From Ephydatia muelleri (Eukaryota > Porifera > Demospongiae > Spongillida > Spongillidae): DNA of 64,000 nucleotides. Below the pieces are notes generated by a model. That model worked only from the letters and a program-made list of their open reading frames with translations, had not been told where the DNA came from and did not search any database. Shown here piece by piece: positions 11,401 through 35,478 of this stretch (position 1 is the stretch's first letter; each line of letters starts with the position of its first letter). The stretch covers positions 4,235,767-4,299,766 of the forward strand of contig JABACO010000016.1 in NCBI GenBank assembly GCA_013339895.1. The letters run 5' to 3'. The position numbers and the translations under genes were made by a program.

Positions 11401-13511
11401 GTCTACGATGCACACTGCCTCCGCAATGCCATGAAGGGTCTGGGAACTGATGAAAGTGTGCTGATCGAGACCCTAGCGACAAGGTCCAATCAGGTGAGAA
11501 TTTTTATTTTAAAGGCCTGCAATGCAACGGTATGTTCCATGCAAATGTATGCAGGAAATCAAAGATATAGTGGCAGCATACAGCACAGGTGAGCATTTAA
11601 ATATTTCTTTGGATTTGACCGCATTCATAATAAGATTAATAATCATAACACTCTGTACAAATGCATGAACTTGTATTGCCCCAATATGCCAGCGTTCAAA
11701 AGAAATCTTGAGAAGGATGTCGTGAGTGAAACTAGTGGCAACTTCAAAAGGCTTCTTGTATCTCTGTGTCAGGTACGCTGGATCATTTGATTGCATCATT
11801 CAGCTAGGGCATCACTGCATGCACGTGGTGCCCAGACCATCTCATCGGTCCTCCTACCCTCTCCATGCAGGGTGCACGTGATGAGTCTCCTTCAGTGGAC
11901 CATGAGAAGGCCAAGAGGGAAGCCCAGGAGCTGTATGAGGCTGGGGAGAAGCACTGGGGCACAGATGAATCCAAGTTCAACTTCATTATTGCTAGCCGCA
12001 GCTTGCCTCAGCTGAAGGCCACCTTTGAAGAATACGCCAAGGTCAGTGGATGCTTATATACTGCTTATTGTGAAATGCCCACATACATTTGGTGAAGTGG
12101 TCTCAAGCAAAATGTCATAATTTGTAATAACTACATCTGGCTGATATCTTGTCTAGTTATTTATCGGGTGGAAAGCAGAACAGGTTTTGTGAAGGTTGTT
12201 AGTTACAGTCAACACAACTTAAATAGGCCCCATCCATTCCAAAACAACAAATGACTGTATTAAGGGTGTGCCCAAACACATGCAAGCAAGGCTATGAATA
12301 CATCATCTTAGACTCATTAAAAAATATATTCACAATGGTAATAGCGCCAGACATTATTGGTTACAGTTCCTTATACACAAAACTGCCCATAGTAGGCCAG
12401 TCTTGGCCTGGGGAAATGCCAGCCAATTAAATTGCAATTGCACAATTACCTAAAGCACTGTATACAGCACCTCCCTACAAACTACCTTGATGCATCTAGA
12501 AGAACTGTACATTTAGCTTGCTAGTGTAGTGCACACAGCAATATGTAGAAAGTGCACAAAACAAAAGGCGGTGCTGACTAGCATCCAAACAATGCCTCAC
12601 GCAGTAGTGAGGTGGCCATCCAGTAACGAGACACGTTAGTTGACCATTGAGGAGGGGAGCAAAGAAAATAGGTAATTGGGCTTGGGCTGATTGAGAGCAT
12701 TGAGGTAAAGGGGAGTGCGTAGGAATCATTACAAAGCCTCAACTTTGGTCATCCAGAACAATAAACACTGCTGAAGGACCATCTAAATGTGGCTAGATTG
12801 TTTGCCTGATGAGTATGTAAACATGTATGTCATTATAACACAGTTATTTCTTGTACTAAAAGCAATACCTGAGCTGAGATTAGAAGGTGAAGGGGGGGGG
12901 GGGGGGGGGGGGGGGGGGGGAGTCTGCAGAACTAAATTGTGACCTATTTTTGGTACATGTAGAACAGAATTTCAGTTAATGCTCTCTGCATGCACTTCAG
13001 ATTGCAAAACGAGACATACTTTCCTCCATTGACCGTGAAATGTCTGGTGATGTCAAGAGGGCTTTCAAGGCCGTAGGTGAGTAGCCACTTGTCATGTGGG
13101 TAGAAGGCGATGTAGACTGCAGTTCTTAATAACAAACTATTGAAACCTAAATCTACAACCTACAACAGCCCAGTGTGCCTATGCCAGGCCAGCCTACTTT
13201 GCTGAGAGGCTTCACCGCTCTATGCAGGGTGCAGGGACTGATGATGACACACTGATTAGACTGGTGGTAACACGAAGTGAGGTGGGTCGAACTACCTTTG
13301 TTTACTTAACCCCACATAATGAAATTAACAAACGCACCTCTTGTTTTGCATAGCCCTACATTTCATGTACATTTTCTTTCTTCAGATTGACTTAGCTGAG
13401 ATCAAGCAGGTATTTTTGGCCTCCTACGGCAAAACCTTGACTTCGTGGATTGAAGCAGATGTCTCTGGAGATTACCGCAAGCTGTTGGTGGCCATTGTTG
13501 GTCCCAACTAA
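8479..13511 (+). CDS. Annexin, four-repeat, 10 coding exons
   Basis: Calcium-dependent phospholipid-binding protein acting at membrane surfaces. Coding exons: 8479-8493, 8556-8637, 11138-11232, 11323-11493, 11555-11588, 11693-11772, 11871-12041, 13001-13076, 13169-13281, 13386-13511. All have GT-AG borders and join in phase to 963 nt, 320 aa plus TAA, the usual size of an annexin core. The N-terminal tail is short (about 16 residues), so there is little room for a regulatory arm. Each repeat has the type II calcium motif G-x-G-T followed 38 residues later by an acid: KGLGT/E73, KGLGT/E145, KHWGT/E229 and QGAGT/D304. All four sites therefore look functional. Repeat 4 ends [13 protein letters not shown], a classic annexin terminus. 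Intron 2 (2.5 kb) holds two MITEs and intron 7 a poly-G tract. The family is certain; which annexin subfamily is not. Confidence 0.97.
8806..9127. mobile_element. MITE with 23-bp TIRs and TA target duplication (pogo/Tigger-like ends)
   Basis: CAGTATACTCTCGATGCTAT at 8806 is repeated inverted at the other end (ATAGCATCGAGAGTATACTG, ending 9127). The match including flanking TA covers 25 bp without mismatch (8804-8828 and 9105-9129). TA at 8804-8805 and 9128-9129 is the presumed target duplication. CAG-starting ends, a TA duplication and an internal GATCCGGACAAG resemble pogo/Tigger-type elements of the Tc1/mariner group. 322 bp, no coding capacity, inside annexin intron 2. Subterminal GATAGCGA(G) words are repeated. 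Confidence 0.85.
9130..10225. other. Annexin intron 2, middle part, nothing seen
   Basis: AT-rich intronic sequence between two MITEs. Short open frames only. Confidence 0.5.
10226..10570. mobile_element. Foldback (long-hairpin) MITE
   Basis: An almost perfect inverted repeat. ACTAGTCTCGTACCCAGACC at 10226 pairs with GGTCTGGGTACGAGACTAGT ending at 10570. The arms are about 165 bp and meet at a loop of about 10 bp around 10396 (TGACGTCAGGATAATTACAT against its complement). It would form a long hairpin if transcribed. It lies within annexin intron 2 and has no coding capacity. Confidence 0.9.
12893..12920. repeat. Poly-G tract
   Basis: About 28 consecutive G on the + strand within annexin intron 7, 80 bp before the acceptor of exon 8. 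Confidence 0.95.
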
Positions 13512-14341
13512 GTGGATCCTGTCTGCTGTGACCTAGTGCATTGTACAATAGTCCTTATGCATGTCAGTTAGTTGTATGACATAGTTGCATGACATTGAGC
13601 ATATGAGTTAGTTGTAGTTGCACTGAAGGTGGCATAACGATGCAAAGCATTCATTCCCACCCACGTGCCGGCTGCTGCTTGCTCCAAGACATGATGGTGG
13701 CACACCACTACTCACTGTGCCTCCTATATCATGCATGCTACCTCTTCACCATATTTGTGTGTGCTGTCTGTTGTCATCAACTCGGCACACTTGTCCACAA
13801 TACAGCAAACATCTACACCACTAATCTATCCAGAGTTCCTGATCGCCAGTACAAAAGCAACTCTTGAGTTGGAGCAGGGGAGGGAGGGTGTGTGTGAGAG
13901 ATGAGCCCACATCTCTGCTAGGTAAAATGTGTGACAAAACCTCTATTAGGGGAAGTTCGAATTCAGAGCATTCTTTGAACTCTTGTCAGCTCATGCTTTG
14001 CATTGCCATACACTTCTTGAGGTGATGAACTTTGAAACCTGCATTCCTACAGGTGTGTGGGGGGTGGGGACTATTGTAGCAATGCACCATATAGATGCCT
14101 AGATTGACTTGTACTCCAAATGCCGTATACTGTTTATACTGAACCACACATCTCCAACAGCTATACATGTGAATCCACACAATCCATAGTGGAAGCTATG
14201 AGTTTGCAATTTCGACATCAATCAACAGCTTTTTGATTGCATGTCTCACACCCAACAACCAACACTTCATCTGTTCTGGCGAAGAAATTTAGATTGACGT
14301 ACATAGCCACGTACATGTAACTTTTATTGAAGTCCTCTGAA
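13512..14341. other. Annexin 3' region, nothing else seen
   Basis: Presumed 3' untranslated region and flank. I did not find a convincing AATAAA close to the stop; the nearest clear one is about 15190. Short open frames (13640-13867 +, 13986-14180 -) show no domain. Confidence 0.4.
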
Positions 14342-14736
14342 ATTAATGTCCATTGTCCTGGGCGTCATCCTGGGGGTATGCTTGTACACCTAGATGTACA
14401 GACATTCAGCCACTTTGTAACTGTGCACCAGCATTTTTAGCCCTGGGCAGAAATATTTCTTTCTAAATACAAGTTTCCAAAGTGAGGTATTCTGAGGCAT
14501 GCCAGGTATACGCTAGGCACAACTGGGAGAGCTTCACTTTGATGAACTGGTTAGACGTTTTTACAATGAATGGGATCGTACCTATTTCAGCCCAGAGCTA
14601 AAAATACATGAAAACATAAATATGCTGTTGGATTTCAGTTCTGGTGCACAGTAACAGAATGGCATTAATCTGAATTTCCGAACACCTGGGTGCACAAACG
14701 CACCCCTGGGATGATCCCCAGGACAATAGACATTAA
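14342..14736. mobile_element. Degenerate inverted-repeat element
   Basis: The left end (TTAATGTCCATTGTCCTGGG at 14343) is matched inverted by CCCAGGACAATAGACATTAA ending near 14734. Inner words also pair (CTGTGCACCAG with CTGGTGCACAG; TAGCCCTGGGC with GCCCAGAGCTA). The arms have diverged, so this is an old foldback element. Confidence 0.6.
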
Positions 14737-14870
14737 ATCTAATAATTTGTGAGATGTGTGCCCGTAACCCATTACATCCCTCATGATAGGTAATACCAAA
14801 TGATTAAATGCACACCTGTGGTCTGCAAGCAAATCTATGTATGTCTGGCATATGTGCATGTGTGGCCAAA

Positions 14871-14992
14871 TAGACCCTTCCCTTTAAGAACTCCGGACGA
14901 TACATCACTCATTAACGTATACTTAACCCAATTCGTGAAGTACGTTGATTAGTGATGTCACATCCGGAGTTCTTCTTAAAGGGAAGGGTCTA
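14871..14992. mobile_element. Short hairpin MITE
   Basis: TAGACCCTTCCCTTTAAGAA at 14871 pairs with the inverted sequence ending AAAGGGAAGGGTCTA at 14992. The arms continue as CTCCGGA against TCCGGAG. The TA at each outer end may be the target duplication. About 118-122 bp, no coding capacity. Confidence 0.8.
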
Positions 14993-15514
14993 TTGCAGTT
15001 CATTCCAGCCTTTCAAATAGTCTAGCTTAGTTTTGTTAGTCACACTTTTCCCCTCCTTTGTACGATATTCAGTGTCTTGAAATTAAACAGCAAAGCAAAA
15101 GTATACAGACAACCTTTTATCTCTATAATTATAGTAACCTGCAACCATACAACACTGGTGTAATTTATTGAAATGGATACTTGTCAGAGAATAAACCCAA
15201 ATGAGAAAGAATGGTGAAGACTAAGAAGCTCAGAAGTGAGGGCTGATGCCAGATATCACAACTACTGAGTACACACACATGACACACACATACCAGCCCA
15301 AAATAACTAATAAGAAATGGCTGCACTCGTGGTTATGCAGAGGATATTGCAAGGGACAGTATTTAAAAGCATTGAAGAGATTATAGGTGTGGAGACGACA
15401 CAAATAGACACATTTATAACGTAGCGAGTGTGACGGTTTTCAGGCTTCGCCAGTACAGCACAAGTGTCCTTTCGTTTGTCTTCAGCAGCAACCATTCACG
15501 TTTGTGTGTTTATA

Positions 15515-18356
15515 TACACAGCCAAAAACTTTGAACTGTTACGGAACTGAATCATACCTGATACGGAATGATATCATATCTGACACAAATGTGATAACAT
15601 AATATGTTACATATATGATCAGCAGTGATTTGGTACGAAATGATACATCATTCTGTACCAAATAAAGCATCATTCTGTATCAGAGGAGATTCTAATCTGA
15701 TACATGTATGTATCATATGTGATTATTTGTTCTTTTACAGTATATACCGTAAAATTAATATTAGTTATAGTTATGCATCAAACACAAAACACATTGTAAC
15801 AATACATTCTGTTTGTCCAATCATGACAGAAAACCAGTCCATCAGAGACAATCACCTCCTCTCTTTCCACGGATTCAGCTGAGAACCCTGTTGTACCAGT
15901 AGAGAGCACTCATGAACCACTGAGACAGGACTCTGGATGCTGTGACATGAGGTGGTAAAGATTCTTTTGCTCAGTTCAAGGAGAGGACAGTCATATTCAT
16001 TGAGCATGGTCTGTCCCCCAGGTGCCTACAATGAATCGAACCCCTGCACTAAGCAAAGGACAGTGCCACTCGATGTACGCAGTACTGCAAGCAGAATTCC
16101 ATATTGTATCTAGTGCAAAATACAAATAACTTAATCACAAAACAATGTGGGATGTATATTGTACCTGAGTTACTAGCTGAATGTACTGTGATACTATTGC
16201 ACCATAACCTACAACTTCTTCAGTAGCAGCAGTGCCATTAAGTGCAACCGTGAACACTTGCAGGTTCTCAATGGTGGCATTACAATTGCCTTCACATGGA
16301 AAAAGGCAATGACTGCAAACTATGCCGCTGGTGCCATGCCTAAAATTTGAATTAGAAAATGGAAAACATCTTTCTATGTACCACTCACCTTTCTGGGTGA
16401 TCCGGGTTGATATATGCCTTTGTTCCCTTGGAGCTCTTTAATTGGAATCCCACGCATTATGTGACTCATTTACTTGCATGAAAAGAGTTCTTGAAGTGCA
16501 TCTCCACAACTGCAGTAATAAAGGGCAATGTGTAACATGTACACACAAAAAACTGTTGGGCACCTTTGTTTGTGATCGGGAAAGATACCCTTGTGGCAAA
16601 TGTATCGCAGTTGTTGTAAGATTGAAAAACGGTTAGCTATGTCACGGCTTGGTGCACGCCGATTTGCAAAAATATTGTATGCTCTAATGTTAGAGTTGAA
16701 AGACTCAAATCTGGAAACAATGTATGTAAACCATGAGACAATATTTCATTGGCTCACCTCTCAGCACTGAAAGCAGATGATGGTCCTAATTCCTTCATAC
16801 AATGAACGAGATGAAGGATCATATGTGTCTTTGGCTTTTGAAGCAGGGAAGGCATATGCTGCTTAACTGCTTCTATGAATCCTTGACACACACTCTGCCA
16901 CTCAGCTGCCTTGCTTGCGTCAACACAGATTGCTATCTGAAATAACTGCCCAGATATGAGAATCTCTCAATGTGAAAAACAGACTTAGCATACCTTAGAG
17001 AAACTCAGCCACACTGCTGCCTGTCCTTCATTCAAGTATGGCTTCAAGATGAAGATGGCCATCTGTGCTCAAGCTTTAAAGTCTCTTCCCAAAAAAGATT
17101 GGTAGTACTGGCACACATTACCATACATCTTCACCCTGAAACCTGATGTGTTGAAAGCCCTGACTCTTGCAAGGATCTCCCGTTTCTGCCATGGTCTGAG
17201 AGTGGGCATGGTTTCCTTCAACAGATATTTGCAAGCTCCGAGTAGAGTGTGTGGAGAACTTCTACAGGAAGGCTATCACTGACAGAAAAAAATAAACAGG
17301 TGCTGAGCCACACTGTGACAGAGATAATATGTGACTGTGACGACTAGCATTAGCACTTACTCATAAATAGGATGATGGCTGTTTACAAGCAAGTAGAGTA
17401 GTGCGAAGATCTTGGATGAAAAGGGGTAATAGCTTTCATTGCTCTGCTCTCGGATTTCCTCAATGAGATCTTCAAGTTCAGATTCTTCTCCAAAATCCAT
17501 TTCTTCATCCTTCGATTCGTCAGTATGTACCGGTAAAGGTCTTTCAAATTCATCTTCGCTACTAGTATGTTGCTACGAGATAATAATATATTATTATATA
17601 GAATCTACACGTATTCACCCATAAACATATGCGCTTACTTCATTGTCAGCAGTAGGCTGGGTGTAATTGGCCATTGACTGCCGAATGTGAAGGCTCTCAA
17701 CAAACAATATATGAGATCGGCTAGCGATGTGCTGCCGGTACTTGGATGGGTAATCAAAACCCTCTTTACAAGGTACACAGTAAGAACCTGAGCGGCGTAC
17801 ACATTAGTAATTAACGAAGGCAGTTTATACATGTAGTACCATGCACTTACGTTTTGTGGCCATTGATTTCTTTTTGTGGTCGGTGCATTAATTAGAATCA
17901 CAGCACATGTTTTGTTGCAACGCGATTTGCGCGCGATGTCGAATACGTGTTCAACACCACAATCTCAGCCACCACGGCCTTCTGAGGGTCCAGGTCCAAG
18001 TCGTGAACAAATTTCTTTGCCACAATCATATGATCATTCTATTTATATCTATACTATACTGCTGATTTGGTTGTTGTGAGATGTGCTATAAAAAAAGAAA
18101 CATTGTTACATGTATGTAAATGGTCTGGTACATATTGATAATTGTTCTGGTACATAATGTTACACTGTTCTGGTACATAATGTTGTTTTGGAACAGATTG
18201 TAGGTAACATACTGAATCAGATTATGCCATCATTATGTACCAAATCTGACAATCTATCTGACATGTAACAATACAGTACCATATATGATAGCCTCCTTGG
18301 TACAGATCTGATAGTTCATCATGTCTGTTACATAAATGTAAGCTTTTGGCTGTGTA
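15515..18356. mobile_element. DNA transposon, 2.84 kb, with TIRs and a transposase gene
   Basis: TACACAGCCAAAAACT at 15515 is matched inverted by AGCTTTTGGCTGTGTA ending 18356 (16 bp, one mismatch). Both subterminal regions (15540-15730 and 18090-18330) are dense in related words such as GATAC, GGTAC(A/C)A and TCTGATAC, as expected of transposase-binding sites. The interior carries a multi-exon - strand gene (about 15850-17863). A 2-bp AT or TA duplication is possible, but it cannot be separated from the TIR ends. The right end lies 98 bp before the ATG of the next gene. Confidence 0.75.
15850..17863 (-). pseudogene. Transposase-like gene, multi-exon, two lesions; family unassigned
   Basis: Start exon 17851-17863 (MATK-R) joins in phase to 17639-17787, giving MATKRSYCVPCKEG and a C2H2-type finger (C-x2-C-x12-H-x5-H, ending YRQHIASRSH). 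Exon 17361-17572 follows in phase and carries acidic residues and YYPFSSKIFALLYLLVNSHH. The next exon encodes RVRAFNTSGFRVKMYGNVCQ and FLGRDFKA. Later exons encode PKTHMILHLVHCMKELGPSS then AFSAERFESFNSNIRAYN and NRRAPSRDIANRFS (about 16936-16620), and near 16030-15880 NEYDCPLLELSKR and VSVVHECS. The AERFESFN...NRRAPSRDIA block is typical of transposase-like proteins I know from early-branching animals and fungi; I cannot name the superfamily. A frameshift near 17240-17250 and a TGA at 17069-17071 (FKA*AQM, where Trp is expected) suggest it is inactive. Exon borders after 17361 are approximate. Confidence 0.7.
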
Positions 18357-18454
18357 TTCGGTATTGCAGCTATTTAGGATGGATAAATTATTGATCAATC
18401 ACGTATTGCTTTTTTTTTTCAAGTGCACTTTCGCGTTGTTTTTAATCGGTCAAA

Positions 18455-29920
<11,466 letters not shown>

Positions 29921-31618
29921 TCTCTGGTAATACAATAACTGCTGATGCTACGCTGTACTGGTCACCTGTGTGTTCTCTACATGCAGGTTACATGCATGTC
30001 ACCACTACAGTAGGTCAAAGTGTAAGTCAATGTGGTCATATACATGTAATGCCAGTGTATACTATTATTGTGCCCGTCAACCATTGAGCTCCTCCTGTTA
30101 AGGAATGCTAATTCCTGACCTTTTCTATCATATAAAATGAGCACTTCATTGTCCAGGCCTTGAACGGCCTCACAGTTATAATGTATATTGTGCTATGTGT
30201 TCCAAACGAGTGCAACACTTTTGAATGGGAATAACTTTTCGCAAGATCATTGAATGCTAACATACTCTCAGGTTTATTATATTAAATTAACCTCCCAAAT
30301 AATTAAAGTTGATGTGTTTCAATGCCCCCTACAGGTTGGGCTTTCAAGTTAAACGAAATTACTTTATAACACCTTGTAAATGGTATAGAGATTCTTTCAG
30401 ATCTTGCATAGCAACATGACAATATCAGTCACATCATGGGATGCAACTCTGCCAATAAGTGGTGTGCAGTTATCTAACTTGTAACTTAGGAATGTGCTTG
30501 GGCCCAGGCCACTAATATCCTCTCTTGCCACCTGGTTTGCACAAGGATCACATTTTGGTTAGGCTCTGAGCACCAAACCCAGTAGAATGTTGTGCCCAAT
30601 ATACCTTACCTTGCACGGCTACAGGGTCATGAATACACCATTCTGTGCATCATCCTTCAATTTAGTAGACAGTCCTTCATACTGTAGCAATCCAAACTTT
30701 TACATAAGGTTGTTAGTGCACACAAAAACGCTCATTATTTGGTAACAAACACATACTTTCTGTTCTCAATGAATATGAATGATAGCAATCTACATGCATG
30801 TACATGTACATTACGCATCAATGCCACGCTCACAAGAAGACAGTCTCCATTTCAATTATTTATTGCGTACAAAATATCTTAACCCCTGCACAATGAAGGA
30901 TGATACACTCAGTGTTGCAGCCTTCTGTTAGTAACGACTTGCATTGGTTGCATTAGATTATTAAGATTATACAACAAAGTCATGCCATCTGCAAATATAG
31001 CAATAAGCATACTGGACGTAGCATTTTAGAGAGCAGGTGCTCAAAGCTGTGGGCCTAACCAAAAAGATTCTGTGTGCAAGCAAACTTTGACATTGATATG
31101 AGAAAGGGCTGCTGTGTGGCTGGACACATTGAGATGGCCTGGGCTCAAGCACATTCAGAAGGTACAGGTTAGATACACTGGGAACTCAGTAACAGCTTTG
31201 TGCATGTACAATAGCTACAAAAAATAATTATTATTAATGAAGCCTGTGGTACTGTTTATTAGGTGCTAAAACATTTTTGATTAATTGATCAGAAATACTA
31301 ATACAAAATAGATACATTTAGACCCTGATCGGAAAATAGTAGCATCTGATGACTATTAATGAAATGAGTACAGTCTACAGTTAATGTTGTTCCTGATATG
31401 AAGGCAGGTACCACTTCTGGATGAAACAACACTGTGAATTCATTTAATTTTCTAGTTTCAAAATCAAACACCCAATAGGGATAATATTGTTGGCTTGAAA
31501 GACGAATTAAAAGATAAATATGATATTTGCCTTAAAGGAGCCTGTTGGTTTCAAAGTCATATCTTTTCTGTAAGCATTGCACTCGTGTGGAAGCACCTGT
31601 AAATAATGGATGCTACTT
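29921..31618. other. Downstream of the uncharacterised gene, no other gene seen
   Basis: AT-rich sequence. I see no convincing polyadenylation signal near 29920 and no coding exon. Short open frames only. Confidence 0.4.
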
Positions 31619-31620
31619 CA

Positions 31621-31866
31621 ATCTCTCTCTCTCTCTCCCTCCCTCCCTCCCTCCCTCCCTCCCTCCCTCCCTCCCTCCCTCCCTCCCTCCCTCCCTCCCT
31701 CCCTCCCTCCCCTCCCTCCCTCCCTCCCTCCCTCCCTCCCTCCCTCCCTCCCTCCCTCCCTCCCTCCCTCCCTCCCTCCCTCCCTCCCTCCCTCCCTCCC
31801 TCCCTCCCTCCCTCCCTCCCTCCCTCCCTCCCTCCCTCCCTCCCTCCCTCCCTCCCTCCCTCCCTC
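31621..31866. repeat. (CCCT)n microsatellite, about 245 bp
   Basis: Begins as (CT)7 and continues as about 58 units of CTCC with a single one-base slip near 31710. Long Pro/Ser/Leu and Gly/Glu/Arg frames over it are artefacts of a 4-bp unit read in all frames. Confidence 0.98.
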
Positions 31867-32019
31867 AGAAAGCAAGAGGAAGTACAGTACTTTTTCATCT
31901 GTTGTGTAGTTCTGTTGTGGTGCATGCATGCATTCGCTATATCACGCTTAGTAACCAATACCGTTAATTAATATATTGCGCACGCCTATAGCAACAAAAC
32001 CGGGTACCATAAGAACGGA

Positions 32020-32335
32020 AATACTGAGTGCCGACCTAGTGGATTGGCTCATCGCGGATGAAAGCACTGACAAACTGCACAGTGAAGACTTGCCAGCCGA
32101 CTTGCCTAATTGGCCTGACACGAGACCTTTTTTCAGTTCCGAAGACAGACAAAGAAATAGAAAATGCCATTGCTGCTGGTGTGTCTAAAAAGACTAGTGT
32201 AGACACTAATTACTGCGTTCGTATTTGGAATGAATGGGCAATTTGCAAACGAGCAAGCTGTACCATAGTGACGCCTTTAGAAACACTTTCTCATAGTGAA
32301 CTTCAGTACTATTGGCTGCAAAGAATTATCCTAAA
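32020..32335 (+). pseudogene. Fragment of a DUF3504/Crypton-type recombinase-like protein
   Basis: One frame reads LVDWLIADESTDKLHSEDLP and NWPDTRPFF. After a frameshift at the TTTTTT run near 32130 the next frame continues FSVPKTDKEIENAIAAGVSK, KTSVDTNYCVRIWNEWAICK and SELQYYWLQRIILKEKKKK. The order 'PKTDKEIE..., P/SKKT..DT.YCV.IW.EW, ELQ.WL.R.ILE..KK' is what I associate with the N-terminal part of DUF3504 proteins (ZMYM2/QRICH1/KCTD1-like), which derive from Crypton tyrosine-recombinase transposons. The match breaks off at a poly-A run (about 32338-32355). The frameshift and truncation indicate a pseudogene or a single exon of a decayed copy. Confidence 0.55.
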
Positions 32336-32360
32336 GGAAAAAAAAAAAAAAAAAAGACGG

Positions 32361-32405
32361 TGCCAGAGGGCGGATATTCTACGGTAGAATACCTGCCCTC
32401 TGGCA
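32361..32405. repeat. 45-bp hairpin
   Basis: TGCCAGAGGGC at 32361 and GCCCTCTGGCA ending 32405 form arms that continue with ATTCTA/TAGAAT around a 3-base loop. It follows a poly-A run directly. It may be a head-to-head junction of transposon ends or a minimal palindromic MITE. Confidence 0.8.
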
Positions 32406-33737
32406 TTTAGAGGACGCAAGGAAATTTCTAGATACCTACATTTGACCATCAGATTGCGAGGTTTCATTACACTATAGTTTATTATATTAAGTGAATGTTT
32501 GAGTTTAGCGTTCAATGGTAAGTAATCTTCAAGATGGTGCAAATTCCCTGCCAAGCCCCAAGAGTGTGAAGTAAAAGTGTTAATTATAAATAACTGTGCA
32601 TGTGTCATTTGGTTGACCTACTACATGTAAGCTTATGTGCTGTTCGTTTAATAATCACATGTAGCACATGAGCATACAGGCATGCATGTGGGGCTTTAGA
32701 TTTGCTGCACTGAAAATGTACGGGTAGATGAGAAGTGAAGTATGAAGCAACGTGTTATGCTCCCTTGCCCCATACACCATGGGAGTCCACTGCCAGATGA
32801 ACTATGTCCAGAAAAATGTGGACTTGAAATCTTGAATTCCGTAAATTGAGTCTATGGATCGCTTACCATATATCAAAATTACGAAGCCTTTTTCGATAGC
32901 AGGGTAAAAATGCATCTCTCGTATGTGTTTGAGGTAATTTTACTGGTCATATTGATGTAAGGTCAATTGTCATGGGTATTCAGTTAACAAATTAGAGTTT
33001 TAGGGCATCTAGAAAAGGAACAAATGTGATAGTTAAAGCTGTGAAGGGAGTTGGTGGCTTTTTTGGAACTAAGAGCTGAGAAAGAGGGCCATTAGAAGAG
33101 TGATTTGTGGCAAGAACTTGGCATGGTTAGCTATCCTTCCACTTGCGTGTTGACACTTCGACAGTTACTAGAAACCTGGATGTATGGCTCAATGCTGGGA
33201 GTGTGCAACGTAGATGTGCTGTTTGGACTCCAAGAGTCTGTGTTCGTAAGGAGTTCTGAAAAAATAATAATAAAAAGATGAAATAAAAACAGGCTGTCTA
33301 GGGCCTGTAGTCAACATTGAGATGGCCTTGTATGTTGCACTTAATAAAGGGTGACGACTACACATGTGTACAGGTATTGAAAACCTGATGCATAATCTTG
33401 GGGGGCTGTCAATCAGAGCAACCAAACCTATGACAGAGGGCCAGTTCCGGAGAGAAGTGGGTCTGGATTTTTACAATAGGGAACCGTCATGTCGTTTATT
33501 TTTAACCAGGCTGAGCCAAAAAAAGAAATAAATAGCTGCATAAATAAATGACTCGAGCTAATATGGTTTAGCGCATACAACGTTAATATGACGTAGTTTA
33601 ACATGCATAACGCAATCATAGTCATTATATATTTCCAAGCTACCAGCGTTAATTTGCGCTTGTATTTCACAAAATACAATCATCTTCTCTTGGGTCAAAA
33701 AAAATGATAACGTACAGAAATGTCCCATGTACATAAA
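32406..33737. other. Intergenic, nothing seen
   Basis: AT-rich. The last part is the presumed 3' flank of RPS5 on the - strand. No coding signal recognised. Confidence 0.4.
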
Positions 33738-35250
<1,513 letters not shown>

Positions 35251-35429
35251 CTCGACAGCTGTAAAATAACATGTTTAAAAGGGCTTGGCTGTGTGAACAC
35301 TTTTGATGGTGCGCATTATTTACACGCAAAGTACTGTAAGAAGCACAAAAGTCGGATTCTCGACTAAAATTTCGATTAGATCTTTACATGCTCAATGAGA
35401 TTTACATTACTATAATGTCCAGTTGCTAC

Positions 35430-35478
35430 CTTTTCACGTCTTGGTTATCGTGCCGTGGCGGTCTTCCAAAAGAAAGAG
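35430..35478 (-). promoter_or_regulatory. RPS5 5'TOP leader exon
   Basis: On the - strand, CTCTTTCTTTTGG starting at about 35478 is a C plus pyrimidine run as in 5'TOP mRNAs of ribosomal proteins. The leader runs to GTGAAAAG/GTAGCA (exon end 35430). The partner acceptor TTATTTTACAG lies before 35258, leaving CTGTCGAG (35258-35251) ahead of the ATG at 35250. A palindromic ACGCATGCGT at about 35501-35510 upstream resembles an NRF1-type promoter site. Start site inferred from sequence only. Confidence 0.6.

Noticed and set aside
16020..16070. tRNA- or SINE-like box B (GGTTCGATTC on the - strand)
   Set aside because: The flanking bases do not form a T-stem or acceptor stem, and the segment lies in the transposase gene, next to coding-looking sequence.
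31545..31971. Overlapping Pro/Ser/Leu and Gly/Glu/Arg frames of 99-140 aa
   Set aside because: A 4-bp microsatellite is open in all frames; no flanking coding signal.
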